This document shows positions 15,758-23,475 of a stretch of DNA of 46,127 nucleotides, piece after piece (the first letter of the stretch is position 1; each line of letters opens with the position of its first letter). The stretch lies in NCBI GenBank assembly GCA_964610205.1, contig CAZSVI010000007.1:1-46127 (forward strand), read 5' to 3'. A program made the translations under genes and the position numbers. Under the pieces are notes generated by a model that worked only from the letters and a program-made list of their open reading frames with translations, made no database searches and had not been told where the DNA came from. The DNA comes from CAZSVI01 sp964610205. GTDB lineage: Bacteria > Bacillota > Clostridia > DSM-8532.

Positions 15758-18700
15758 ATGCATAATACCGCAGATAAATCACAGTCTTTCTATGACGTGT
15801 TTTGTGAAGTCACAATGGATGAAAAGCTTATGGAAACCTTCCGGGAGGCGTGGGTTTCCCAAATTCAGTACAAGAAGGCTTCAGGATGGGTGGAGGTACG
15901 GTTGGAAATACCCCGACTTGTTGAGATACATCAAATACAAACACTTGAAAAAGCATTAAGCGGCTTTTTTAAAGTTTCAGTACAGGTAATTCCTCTCTTT
16001 CTTGTTGAACAGACCAACCAACAACTCATGGAAAGGTGTAGGGATGATATTATACGTATTATTTCAAAAAAATCAAAACATTATGAGTGTTTACTGGAAA
16101 ATGCTGATTTCAGCATGGAAGGCAATAAGTTGAATATTCAGTTGCATTCCAATGGAAGTACAATTCTGCAATCCGGAAAATGTAACAAGGTGCTTGAAGA
16201 TTTTTTTAAGTCTGTTTTTCAAAAAAGCATTTCAGTAAAATTTATTGATCCTCCTCTTGATGAATATGGAAGGGAGGAATATTATAAAGCGAAGACAGAG
16301 CAGGAAGCCGAGACTGTTCAGAATATAGTCCGATATCCCGTTAAAACGGATAAAAGGGAAAACACAAAGGCCTCGGGTGCTGCTGTATCTTATAAAGTAA
16401 AAGGAAAAAACGCGAATAAATCATCGGATCCCGATGTGATTTATGGAAAGGTTTTTTACGAAGAAACCGTACCAATGGACGAAATAACCATTGATTCAGG
16501 AAGGGCAGCGGTAAAGGGAAAGGTTATACGCGTTGATACGAGGCTTTTAAAAAATGGAAAGACACTGTTCTCATTTGATATTACGGATCTGACCCACTCA
16601 CTTACGGTGAAATGCTTTGCAAATGAAAAGCAGCTTATGCCGCTGAAGAATGATGTAAAAACAGGCAAATGGTTACGTGTGCTTGGAGATACCCAGTTTG
16701 ATACATTCAGTAAAGACTTGACAATGCTGGCACGAAGCATTGTGAAAACGAGTGTTGCCGAACGTACCGACAATGCTGAAATTAAGCGTGTGGAACTGCA
16801 TCTGCATACCCAGATGAGCCAGATGGACGCTATTACGCCGGTGAAGGATCTGGTTGGAAGAGCAGCAAAATGGGGGCATACTGCCGTTGCGGTTACAGAT
16901 CATGGTGTTGTACAGGCTTTTCCGGACGCCTGTGCCGCTGCTGAAAAGGCAGGGATAAAGCTTCTTTACGGGGTTGAAATCTATCTGCTGGCAGAGGAAA
17001 AATCAAACGCTGAGGGAGATATAGATTATAAAAACACCGAAACCTTCCATGCTATTTTAATCGTAAGGAATGCCACCGGCTTGAAAAACCTGTACAGAAT
17101 AATTACCGAGAGCCACTTGAAGTACTTCTACAAGAGGCCCAGGGTTCCAAAGTCCCTTCTGGCGAAATACAGGGAAGGGCTGATCCTGGGAAGTGCCTGT
17201 GAAGCCGGAGAGGTATACAGGGCAATACTGCAGAAGAAAGATGAGGAAGAGTTAATAAAAATAGCACATGCGTACGACTATCTTGAAATACAACCTATGG
17301 CAAACAACCATTTTTTAATTGATTCAGGAGAAGTATCCGGTTTTGATCAGCTAAAGGAGATCAACCAGAAAATTGTTGAATTGGGCTCAAGACTTGATAA
17401 ACCAGTGGTAGCTGCCTGTGATGTTCATTTTCTTGATCCGGATGATGAAGTATTCAGAAGGATATTGCAGGCCGGCCAGGGCTATAATGACGCAGACAGT
17501 CAGGCTCCGTTGTTTCTGAGAACCACGGAGGAGATGCTCGAGGAATTCTCGTATCTGGGAGAGGAAACAGCTTTCGAGGTGGTTGTGAAGAATACAAGGC
17601 TTATTTCAGATTGGACTGAAGCTATACGGCCGATTCCGGAAGGAACATATCCTCCGTTTATTGAAGGCGCGGAGGAGGACATAAAGAGAATGTCGGTTCA
17701 AAAGGCGGCTTCCCTGTATGGGACACCGCTTCCCGAACAGGTTCAAAAAAGACTCGATAAGGAATTGGATTCAATAATTAAAAATGGATTTTCCGTTATG
17801 TACATCATTGCCCAGAAGCTGGTATCGAAATCTTTGGAAGACGGTTATCTTGTGGGTTCCCGTGGTTCGGTCGGCTCGTCCTTGGTGGCATATTTAACAG
17901 GAATTACCGAAGTAAATTCCCTGCCGGCCCATTACAGGTGCGGTAAATGCCTGTATTCCGAATTTATGAAAATGAATAAAACCATCGGATGCGGGTTTGA
18001 TCTTGATGACAAGGTGTGCCCTGAATGTGGAGAGTTCCTGATTAAGGACGGTTATGACATTCCATTTGAAACCTTCCTTGGTTTTGACGGTGACAAAGAA
18101 CCTGATATTGATCTTAATTTTTCCGGTGAGTATCAATCCAATGCACATAAATACACGGAAGAACTATTTGGGGAAGGCCAGGTTTTCAGGGCAGGTACCA
18201 TTGCAACCGTTGCCGACAAAACAGCTTTTGGTTTTGTGAAAGGTTATCTGAACGATAAAGGCAAAACCGCTACCAATGCCGAGATTAACCGTCTGGTTGC
18301 CGGGTGCACCGGAATTAAACGTACTACGGGACAGCATCCCGGAGGAGTTATGATTGTTCCCCATGACAAGGAGATTTACGATTTCTGTCCTGTACAGCGC
18401 CCGGCCGATGACCCGGGCTCCAGCATCATAACCACACATTTTGACTACCATTCAATCAGCGGACGGATACTTAAGCTTGACATACTTGGGCACGACGATC
18501 CTACGGTCATCCGCATGCTTCAGGATATAACCGGTATTGATCCCAAACAGATTCTAATCGGAGAGAAAAATACCATGGAATTATTCCGTAATACGAAACC
18601 TCTGGGGCTCTCTCCCGAAGATATCAACAGTGAAGTAGGTACATTCGGTATTCCCGAGTTTGGCACAAAATTTGTCAGGCAGATGCTTATTGATACAAAG

Positions 18701-19528
18701 CCTACAACCTTTGCCGAATTGATTCGCATTTCAGGCTTGTCACACGGTACCGACGTGTGGACCAATAATGCTCAGGAATTGGTCCGAAAGGGTATTACCA
18801 CTTTGCCCAACGTCATTTCCACCCGTGATGATATCATGTTTTTCCTGATGAATAGCGGCCTGGAGCCTTTGATGGCGTTTAAAATTATGGAGGATGTGAG
18901 AAAGGGAAAAGGGCTGACGCCGGAGTACGAGCAACAGATGAAGGAAGCGGGCGTTCCCGGTTGGTATATTGAATCATGCAAAAAGATTAAGTATATGTTT
19001 CCCAAAGCTCATGCCGCCGCCTATGTGATGATGGCCTTCCGCATAGCATGGTTCAAGGTTTATTACCCGGAAGCCTTTTATGTGACATATTTTACGGTGC
19101 GGGCCGACGAATTTGACGCGGATATCATTTCAAAGGGACGGGACAGGATACGGTATGCTATTGACGAACTCGAGAGAAAAGGGAATGATGTTACCCAGAA
19201 AGAAAAGAATATTCTGACCATTCTTGAGGTCGCAAACGAGATGTATGCCCGTGGATTCAATTGCCTTCCTGTTGATCTATATGAGTCTGCCCCAACAAAT
19301 TTTAAAATTACGGATGAGGGTATACTTCCGCCTCTGACCGCGCTGCAGGGCCTTGGCGGCACTGCCGCTAAGAATATAGCCGAAGCAAGAAAGTCGGGCC
19401 GGTTCTTATCCATCGACGACATGAAAATACGGGCCGGAATAAGCAAATCCGTTATTGAAATTATGGAAAACCACGGATGCCTGAAAGGTATGGAGCAAAG
19501 CAACCAGTTAAGTTTTTTGAATAATTGA
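15758..19528 (+). CDS. polC: DNA polymerase III alpha subunit PolC-type, lacking the exonuclease domain
   Basis: Gram-positive replicative polymerase, 1256 aa against about 1440 for usual PolC. Domains in order: N-terminal region (1-200), OB-fold (about 235-330), PHP domain (HLHTQMSQMDAI, VTDHGVVQAF), polymerase palm with PDIDLNFSGEYQ, KRTTGQHPGGVMIVP and a Cys4 zinc motif (CGKC...CPEC), then fingers and C-terminal regions. In standard PolC a DEDD proofreading exonuclease of about 180 residues interrupts the PHP domain after YGVE. Here YGVEIYLLAEEK is followed after about 15 residues by HAILIVRNATGLKNL, so that domain is cleanly absent with no frame damage. ATG 15758 has AAAAGGGG 7 bases upstream. 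It stands alone, without neighbouring replication genes. Confidence 0.94.
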   Translation: MHNTADKSQSFYDVFCEVTMDEKLMETFREAWVSQIQYKKASGWVEVRLEIPRLVEIHQIQTLEKALSGFFKVSVQVIPLFLVEQTNQQLMERCRDDIIRIISKKSKHYECLLENADFSMEGNKLNIQLHSNGSTILQSGKCNKVLEDFFKSVFQKSISVKFIDPPLDEYGREEYYKAKTEQEAETVQNIVRYPVKTDKRENTKASGAAVSYKVKGKNANKSSDPDVIYGKVFYEETVPMDEITIDSGRAAVKGKVIRVDTRLLKNGKTLFSFDITDLTHSLTVKCFANEKQLMPLKNDVKTGKWLRVLGDTQFDTFSKDLTMLARSIVKTSVAERTDNAEIKRVELHLHTQMSQMDAITPVKDLVGRAAKWGHTAVAVTDHGVVQAFPDACAAAEKAGIKLLYGVEIYLLAEEKSNAEGDIDYKNTETFHAILIVRNATGLKNLYRIITESHLKYFYKRPRVPKSLLAKYREGLILGSACEAGEVYRAILQKKDEEELIKIAHAYDYLEIQPMANNHFLIDSGEVSGFDQLKEINQKIVELGSRLDKPVVAACDVHFLDPDDEVFRRILQAGQGYNDADSQAPLFLRTTEEMLEEFSYLGEETAFEVVVKNTRLISDWTEAIRPIPEGTYPPFIEGAEEDIKRMSVQKAASLYGTPLPEQVQKRLDKELDSIIKNGFSVMYIIAQKLVSKSLEDGYLVGSRGSVGSSLVAYLTGITEVNSLPAHYRCGKCLYSEFMKMNKTIGCGFDLDDKVCPECGEFLIKDGYDIPFETFLGFDGDKEPDIDLNFSGEYQSNAHKYTEELFGEGQVFRAGTIATVADKTAFGFVKGYLNDKGKTATNAEINRLVAGCTGIKRTTGQHPGGVMIVPHDKEIYDFCPVQRPADDPGSSIITTHFDYHSISGRILKLDILGHDDPTVIRMLQDITGIDPKQILIGEKNTMELFRNTKPLGLSPEDINSEVGTFGIPEFGTKFVRQMLIDTKPTTFAELIRISGLSHGTDVWTNNAQELVRKGITTLPNVISTRDDIMFFLMNSGLEPLMAFKIMEDVRKGKGLTPEYEQQMKEAGVPGWYIESCKKIKYMFPKAHAAAYVMMAFRIAWFKVYYPEAFYVTYFTVRADEFDADIISKGRDRIRYAIDELERKGNDVTQKEKNILTILEVANEMYARGFNCLPVDLYESAPTNFKITDEGILPPLTALQGLGGTAAKNIAEARKSGRFLSIDDMKIRAGISKSVIEIMENHGCLKGMEQSNQLSFLNN

Positions 19529-19547
19529 TATTGTTTAAATTTATTTA

Positions 19548-19701
19548 TATATGTTGAACAAAGTGTTTGTGTCATTCTGCGAAGCGAAGAATCTTTACCC
19601 CGGGGATGAGCAAACACTCAGGATAACAGTCTTATAACAACGGAAGCAATTGCATCACACCGTTACAAGGTTCTTATATCAATTATTTTGTTCAACTTAT
19701 A
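19548..19701. mobile_element. MITE-like element with TTGAACAAA terminal inverted repeats
   Basis: A 154-bp non-coding element between polC and the next gene. The left end TATATGTTGAACAAA (19548-19562) and the inverted right end (TATAAGTTGAACAAA, 19701-19687) match 14 of 15 bases. The inside holds AGTGTTTG (19562-19569) facing CAAACACT (19611-19618), and TGTCATTCTGCGAAGCGAAGAATC, cut here: TGTCATTCTG at 19570-19579 then CGAAGCGAAGAATC at 19580-19593, a segment resembling a widespread bacterial intergenic repeat. No transposase is present. Fragments of the same element occur at 28632-28652 and 38906-38956. Confidence 0.7.
19632..19665. repeat. Palindromic ACGGAAGCAATTGC...CACCGTTA repeat, copy 1
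   Basis: Inside the MITE; TTATAACAACGG faces ACACCGTTA around an AAGCAATTGC core. The same pattern recurs at 28648-28691, and in looser form at 41500-41544 (shared CATCACACCGT). Confidence 0.5.
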
Positions 19702-19730
19702 CAGATAGCTTGCCGTTAGGGGGATAAAAA

Positions 19731-22346
19731 ATGCATAGTAAAAAAACCAATAAAACATTAAAATTTATTCTTATTCCGGTAGTACTCGTTTTGCTGTTTG
19801 CAGGGACTTTTTTTCTGTTGCATAACAAACCGGGGAATACGGAAGAAACCGGTTCTCCTTCTTCCGCAGCCTCGGGTGGTGTTTCAGGCATAGCGGAGGA
19901 CTTTTGTCCGGCGGTATCCATATATGATCCGGATATTCTTGAATTGCTTCAGGATGAAACCCTTGGTGATGAAGAAAAGGAACTCCTTAATGCACCTATG
20001 GACTATGAACCATTGGAGGATACTACATACACAAAGTTGCATAAGGCTTTTGAAGCAGGGGAGATTACCGGGGAGGAGTATTCAAAGCTTTTGATATTGC
20101 AGCAATATCAACCTGAGGCGATACCTCAGAAATTTACCGGTGCTAAGGGTTTCGAGTCTATAAATCATGCTTACCAGTATATTGCTGATAACTGGGATAA
20201 TCTCAGCGAAGAAACCCGAGAACTGGTCGGGCCGTACGTTCTTCCCATAAGTGATCCGGGAAGCTATTATTTCCGGGAAAATTTGGAACAGGAAAAGATT
20301 GTAAGCCGTCCGGACAGCAAAAAGGCTTTTTCTCTTATCTGTACCGCCAGCGCCGCAGATATGACAAAACAACTGGTCAGGCATGAATTTACTGTAGATG
20401 GTCAAAAGATAACGATTGAATATTATGAATATAACAGCTGGAGCGATAATAAAAAGCTGGAATACAATATGTGCGTCCGGGATGTTGAAGAAGCAATAAC
20501 ACATAGCTATGGGGAATTTGAAGCATTGCTTACCGCATCACTGAGCAAACCGGTGAAAATTGAAATTGTCCCTTTAGATGAGGGTACAAACGGGGAAGCC
20601 TGGTATGAGTCGGATTGCTACAGAATCAGGCTGGCAACAGCGAATTATGAAAATTATGTTAAAACAAAAGCAGTTGCCGCCCATGAACTTTTTCACAATT
20701 TTCAGTTCGAAATCGGACTTAAAATCAAAGGGATTGACAGGCTGTGGCTTATGGAAGCAACGGCAAAATGGGCGGAGCATTATGCCTTTGAGGAATACAA
20801 CACGGAGCATGGATATCTGAATTACTTTTTCAGAACGCTGGATCGCGACAGGATTCACTTCGGAAAAAATTATGAATATTCAGGTTATATGCTGTTTTAT
20901 TATTTTTCCGACTACGGACAGTATGATATCGTACCCGAAATTCTCCATGGCACCGTAAGAAACGGAGAAGATTATATCAGGAAGTTTTTGTCGGATCATG
21001 TTGCCGGCATGCGGAATCAGTATGCCGATTATGCATATAAAAATCTGAATATGGTTATTGCAAAGCAGTATTATGATTATGGGGATCTGCCGGGCCGACC
21101 TACAGGGAAGTCTTATCGAAGCTTATGGATGATGGCCGAAGAGGAGGACACCCGGGAGGTGTCTCTGAACCCCGGGGCGTTGCAGTATCATTACTATATA
21201 TTTGACCGTGACGAGGAAATACAGCATGTGAAGTTCAAATTTGACAAAACCTTTGACGAGGATAAGTATATCAAAAGGCAGGCGGTTGTAAAAATCAACG
21301 GGAAATGGCAACTGGAGGATTGGAGCGGTGTGGATGAGGTGATTTACCACAAGTGCAGCGACCTTACGGATGAAAAAATTCAGGGTGTTGTTTTGATATA
21401 CAGCAACTCAAATTTTTTTAAGGACGGAACTGAAAATCCTGTGGATGTATTCAAAGTGACAACGGAAAAGTGTCCTCAGGAAATGGATATAAAGATTGAA
21501 GCCGAGTATGAATATATCAACGGTGATTTCATCTGGACGGCAAATGCCACACTGAAGGATACGGTGAAGATTGTCGATCACACTTTTTTTCTATCAAAAA
21601 ACTGCCGTTATACCATGCAGGGCACGGGTATCATGGAGGGGGAAACGGTTATCGGTTCCACAGGCTCCTTCAGCGGGAGTGTAGATGAGCCGAATCTGGA
21701 GAACAGTATGGTGCGGTTGATACTGCCTATAGATTCTGAGCTTGAAGAAATGGGGACAGAACTGGAGAAGTTCGGCATCAATGAAAACACCCCCCGGGGA
21801 GGCATTTTCATCACTCTGCCTTCGATAGAGGAGGGAGAGGATTTACAGGGTTCTACTACGCTTTACATGCCGGAGCCCGTGGGCGAGATCGTGATGGACG
21901 ATCCGCTTCCCTTTGACGGACTCACTCAGGCCATAGCGGTAGAAATTGGTAAAGATGACTGGAATCCAAAGGGATTCAGCACTGAAATGGTCATAGACTA
22001 TTTTACACACAAGCCGCCCATTTTGGATTGGTTCAAGGTGGATTTCAGCCAGCTTCAGAATATGCTCTCTTCCATGGAGACTATGAATGGAACGGAGATG
22101 CCGGATTTTAACGGAATACCGGATATCAGCGGGCAGCTTGAGGGGAGCGGGATAAGCATGGAGGGCCTTGGCAGTTTTGGAGGCGTGCAGGATTTATTTC
22201 CGAAAAACAGTATAGGGGAGGGTGACACCATTACAAAAACCATAAACGCACTCAAAAATCTGACCATGCCGCAGTCGGCAGGAACAAGTGATATGTCCGC
22301 TACAATAAAACTAAAAATCAGCGGTGAATATGTTAAATACAATTAA
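19731..22346 (+). CDS. Secreted or membrane-anchored protein with HExxH metallopeptidase motif
   Basis: Protein of 871 aa that I cannot assign to a named family. An N-terminal hydrophobic helix (about residues 11-29) acts as signal anchor, followed by a Ser/Gly/Glu-rich linker. A zinc-protease-like motif lies at HELFHNFQ (His318, Glu319, His322), and 20 residues on is WLMEATAKWAEH, whose Glu342 could be the third ligand (HExxH-x19-E, gluzincin pattern). The C-terminal half (about 480-871) is rich in beta strands, then has a Met/Gly-rich stretch. AGGGGG lies 7 bases before the ATG. It follows the MITE and appears to be a single gene. A secreted peptidase is the best guess; whether it is active is unknown. 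Confidence 0.8.
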   Translation: MHSKKTNKTLKFILIPVVLVLLFAGTFFLLHNKPGNTEETGSPSSAASGGVSGIAEDFCPAVSIYDPDILELLQDETLGDEEKELLNAPMDYEPLEDTTYTKLHKAFEAGEITGEEYSKLLILQQYQPEAIPQKFTGAKGFESINHAYQYIADNWDNLSEETRELVGPYVLPISDPGSYYFRENLEQEKIVSRPDSKKAFSLICTASAADMTKQLVRHEFTVDGQKITIEYYEYNSWSDNKKLEYNMCVRDVEEAITHSYGEFEALLTASLSKPVKIEIVPLDEGTNGEAWYESDCYRIRLATANYENYVKTKAVAAHELFHNFQFEIGLKIKGIDRLWLMEATAKWAEHYAFEEYNTEHGYLNYFFRTLDRDRIHFGKNYEYSGYMLFYYFSDYGQYDIVPEILHGTVRNGEDYIRKFLSDHVAGMRNQYADYAYKNLNMVIAKQYYDYGDLPGRPTGKSYRSLWMMAEEEDTREVSLNPGALQYHYYIFDRDEEIQHVKFKFDKTFDEDKYIKRQAVVKINGKWQLEDWSGVDEVIYHKCSDLTDEKIQGVVLIYSNSNFFKDGTENPVDVFKVTTEKCPQEMDIKIEAEYEYINGDFIWTANATLKDTVKIVDHTFFLSKNCRYTMQGTGIMEGETVIGSTGSFSGSVDEPNLENSMVRLILPIDSELEEMGTELEKFGINENTPRGGIFITLPSIEEGEDLQGSTTLYMPEPVGEIVMDDPLPFDGLTQAIAVEIGKDDWNPKGFSTEMVIDYFTHKPPILDWFKVDFSQLQNMLSSMETMNGTEMPDFNGIPDISGQLEGSGISMEGLGSFGGVQDLFPKNSIGEGDTITKTINALKNLTMPQSAGTSDMSATIKLKISGEYVKYN

Positions 22347-22556
22347 GTAACTATTCTGCAAAATTAAACGCAACTTCACACGACATACGCAGACAATATT
22401 GTACCTAAAACTATCTTTAATAGAATGGATAAAATGTTATCCTTGTTTTTTGAATGAATTCTATACAGCTGTTTTCTTTTTCATATTAATTCAGCAGTAT
22501 TCGTTCTTGCAGCAAAATCTTGTTATTAATGATCCAAGTATCGTCATATATATATT

Positions 22557-22624
22557 ATATAAAATGAAAAAAGTAATTGGGATGAATTGATACTGAAGAA
22601 GTTATCTCTTTTTTCATTTTATAT
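22557..22624. repeat. 17-bp perfect AT-rich inverted repeat, 34-base spacer
   Basis: The arm 22557-22573 (ATATAAAATGAAAAAAG) is exactly complementary to 22608-22624. It lies in the 417-base gap before the hydrogenase operon. It could be a terminator for the upstream gene or ends of a small element. Nothing convincing as a gene is seen in 22347-22763. Confidence 0.55.
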
Positions 22625-22631
22625 TGCGCAT

Positions 22632-22661
22632 GTGCCGTTTTGCTTGCAAAAATTTCGGCAC
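22632..22661. repeat. GTGCCG/CGGCAC hairpin
   Basis: GTGCCG (22632-22637) pairs with CGGCAC (22656-22661), and the inner TTTTGC (22638-22643) pairs with GCAAAA (22646-22651). There is no T-run. It is the second of three palindromes in a row upstream of the hydrogenase operon. Confidence 0.5.
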
Positions 22662-22679
22662 GCGCTCAATTCACTTGTG

Positions 22680-22719
22680 CTATATATGTTGTACTAAAAG
22701 TTTAGTACAACATATATAG
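22680..22719. promoter_or_regulatory. Perfect 40-bp palindrome upstream of hydrogenase operon
   Basis: Arms of 19 bp (CTATATATGTTGTACTAAA at 22680-22698 and its complement at 22701-22719) with a 2-base centre AG. It ends 44 bases before the first gene of the locus. It could be an operator for a dimeric regulator. Its outer sequence TATATGTTG also resembles the MITE ends, so a collapsed element is possible. Confidence 0.55.
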
Positions 22720-22763
22720 TAAGGCCGTTATCGAAAACAATTTGACTAGCAGGATTTCAAATA

Positions 22764-23237
22764 ATGATTAAAGTAATTGCTGTTGGAAACAGACTGATGC
22801 AGGACGATGGGGTTGCTGTCGCAGTAGCGGAATATCTGAGAAACAGACTGGAATCAATGGAACTTGAAGTTATCATCGGTGAAACGGATTTTAATTTTTG
22901 CTTTCATTTTCTAGAGGAAGATGATCCGGTGATTCTTTTGGATGCGGCATTTACAGGTTCAAACCCCGGAAGTATTCATGTGAAGCAATTGCGGGAAGCA
23001 TCCTGTGGATATGGCAGAACCGGTTCAACGCATGAACAGAGCATTTTTGACTTGATGAGACTATACTCAAAGACATTTAGAGGATATTTGATCGGTATTG
23101 AAATATCCGAAGCCGGTTTCGGGTGTGAACTAAGCGATAGCCTGAATAATCAGTTTGATGGCATTTGCCTTGAAGTAGAACGGATTATTAATGGAATTGT
23201 AAAGGAGGAAAGAAATGCACGACACTTTTCTGAATGA
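22764..23237 (+). CDS. [NiFe]-hydrogenase maturation endopeptidase (HyaD/HycI family)
   Basis: Protease of 157 aa that removes the C-terminal tail of the hydrogenase large subunit once nickel is inserted. The N-terminal signature VGNRLMQDDGVAVAVAEYL matches the GxGNxLxxDDGxG motif, with the metal-sensing acid in DDG. The second acid is in LLDAAF and the conserved His in STHEQS. AGCAGGA about 10 bases before the ATG is a moderate ribosome site. It is the first gene of the locus; its target, a large subunit with a 15-residue tail after DPCISCATH, is encoded at its far end. It overlaps the next gene by 23 bases. Confidence 0.9.
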   Translation: MIKVIAVGNRLMQDDGVAVAVAEYLRNRLESMELEVIIGETDFNFCFHFLEEDDPVILLDAAFTGSNPGSIHVKQLREASCGYGRTGSTHEQSIFDLMRLYSKTFRGYLIGIEISEAGFGCELSDSLNNQFDGICLEVERIINGIVKEERNARHFSE

Positions 23238-23475
23238 AAGAATATATGAATCCCTGATAAGGCTTAGCAATGAGAATGGAATATCCAGATTGAGAAGGGT
23301 TAATATAGCTGTCAATACCGACAGCCATATCACCGAAAACAGTCTTCGCGATCATTTCAGCGATAGAGGCAGCAAGCTTATAGGGGACTGGACGGAAATC
23401 ACCGTCGAGAAACGGGATGTGGGTAAACTGAATGCCGTTATCAACAGTATTGAGGGTGAATCACCGGATGAATGA
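23215..23475 (+). CDS. HypA-like protein lacking the zinc domain
   Basis: Small protein of 86 aa. Its start MHDTFLNERIYESL resembles the nickel-binding N-terminus of HypA (MHE...), and LRRVNIAVNTDSHITENSLRDHF matches the following HypA strand and helix (VxIGxLSxVxPESLxxxF). A strand EITVEKRDV follows, but the Cys4 zinc domain that normally comes next is wholly absent, and the protein contains no Cys. Usual HypA is about 113-120 aa. AAGGAGG lies 6 bases before the ATG. Its place between the maturation protease and hypF supports a role in hydrogenase nickel insertion. The HypA relation is my inference from pattern and context; it could be a different small accessory protein. Confidence 0.6.
   Translation: MHDTFLNERIYESLIRLSNENGISRLRRVNIAVNTDSHITENSLRDHFSDRGSKLIGDWTEITVEKRDVGKLNAVINSIEGESPDE

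Noticed and set aside
15758..19528. PolC as a pseudogene or frameshifted gene
   Set aside because: The frame is continuous and all other domains are intact with good motifs; only one domain is absent.
19078..19617. A 179-codon minus-strand frame
   Set aside because: Mostly antisense to polC, no ribosome site, and it runs into the MITE.
22399..22590. A 63-codon open frame before the hydrogenase operon
   Set aside because: No ribosome binding site, AT-rich and hydrophobic by composition, and it runs into the 17-bp inverted repeat. Kept as non-coding.
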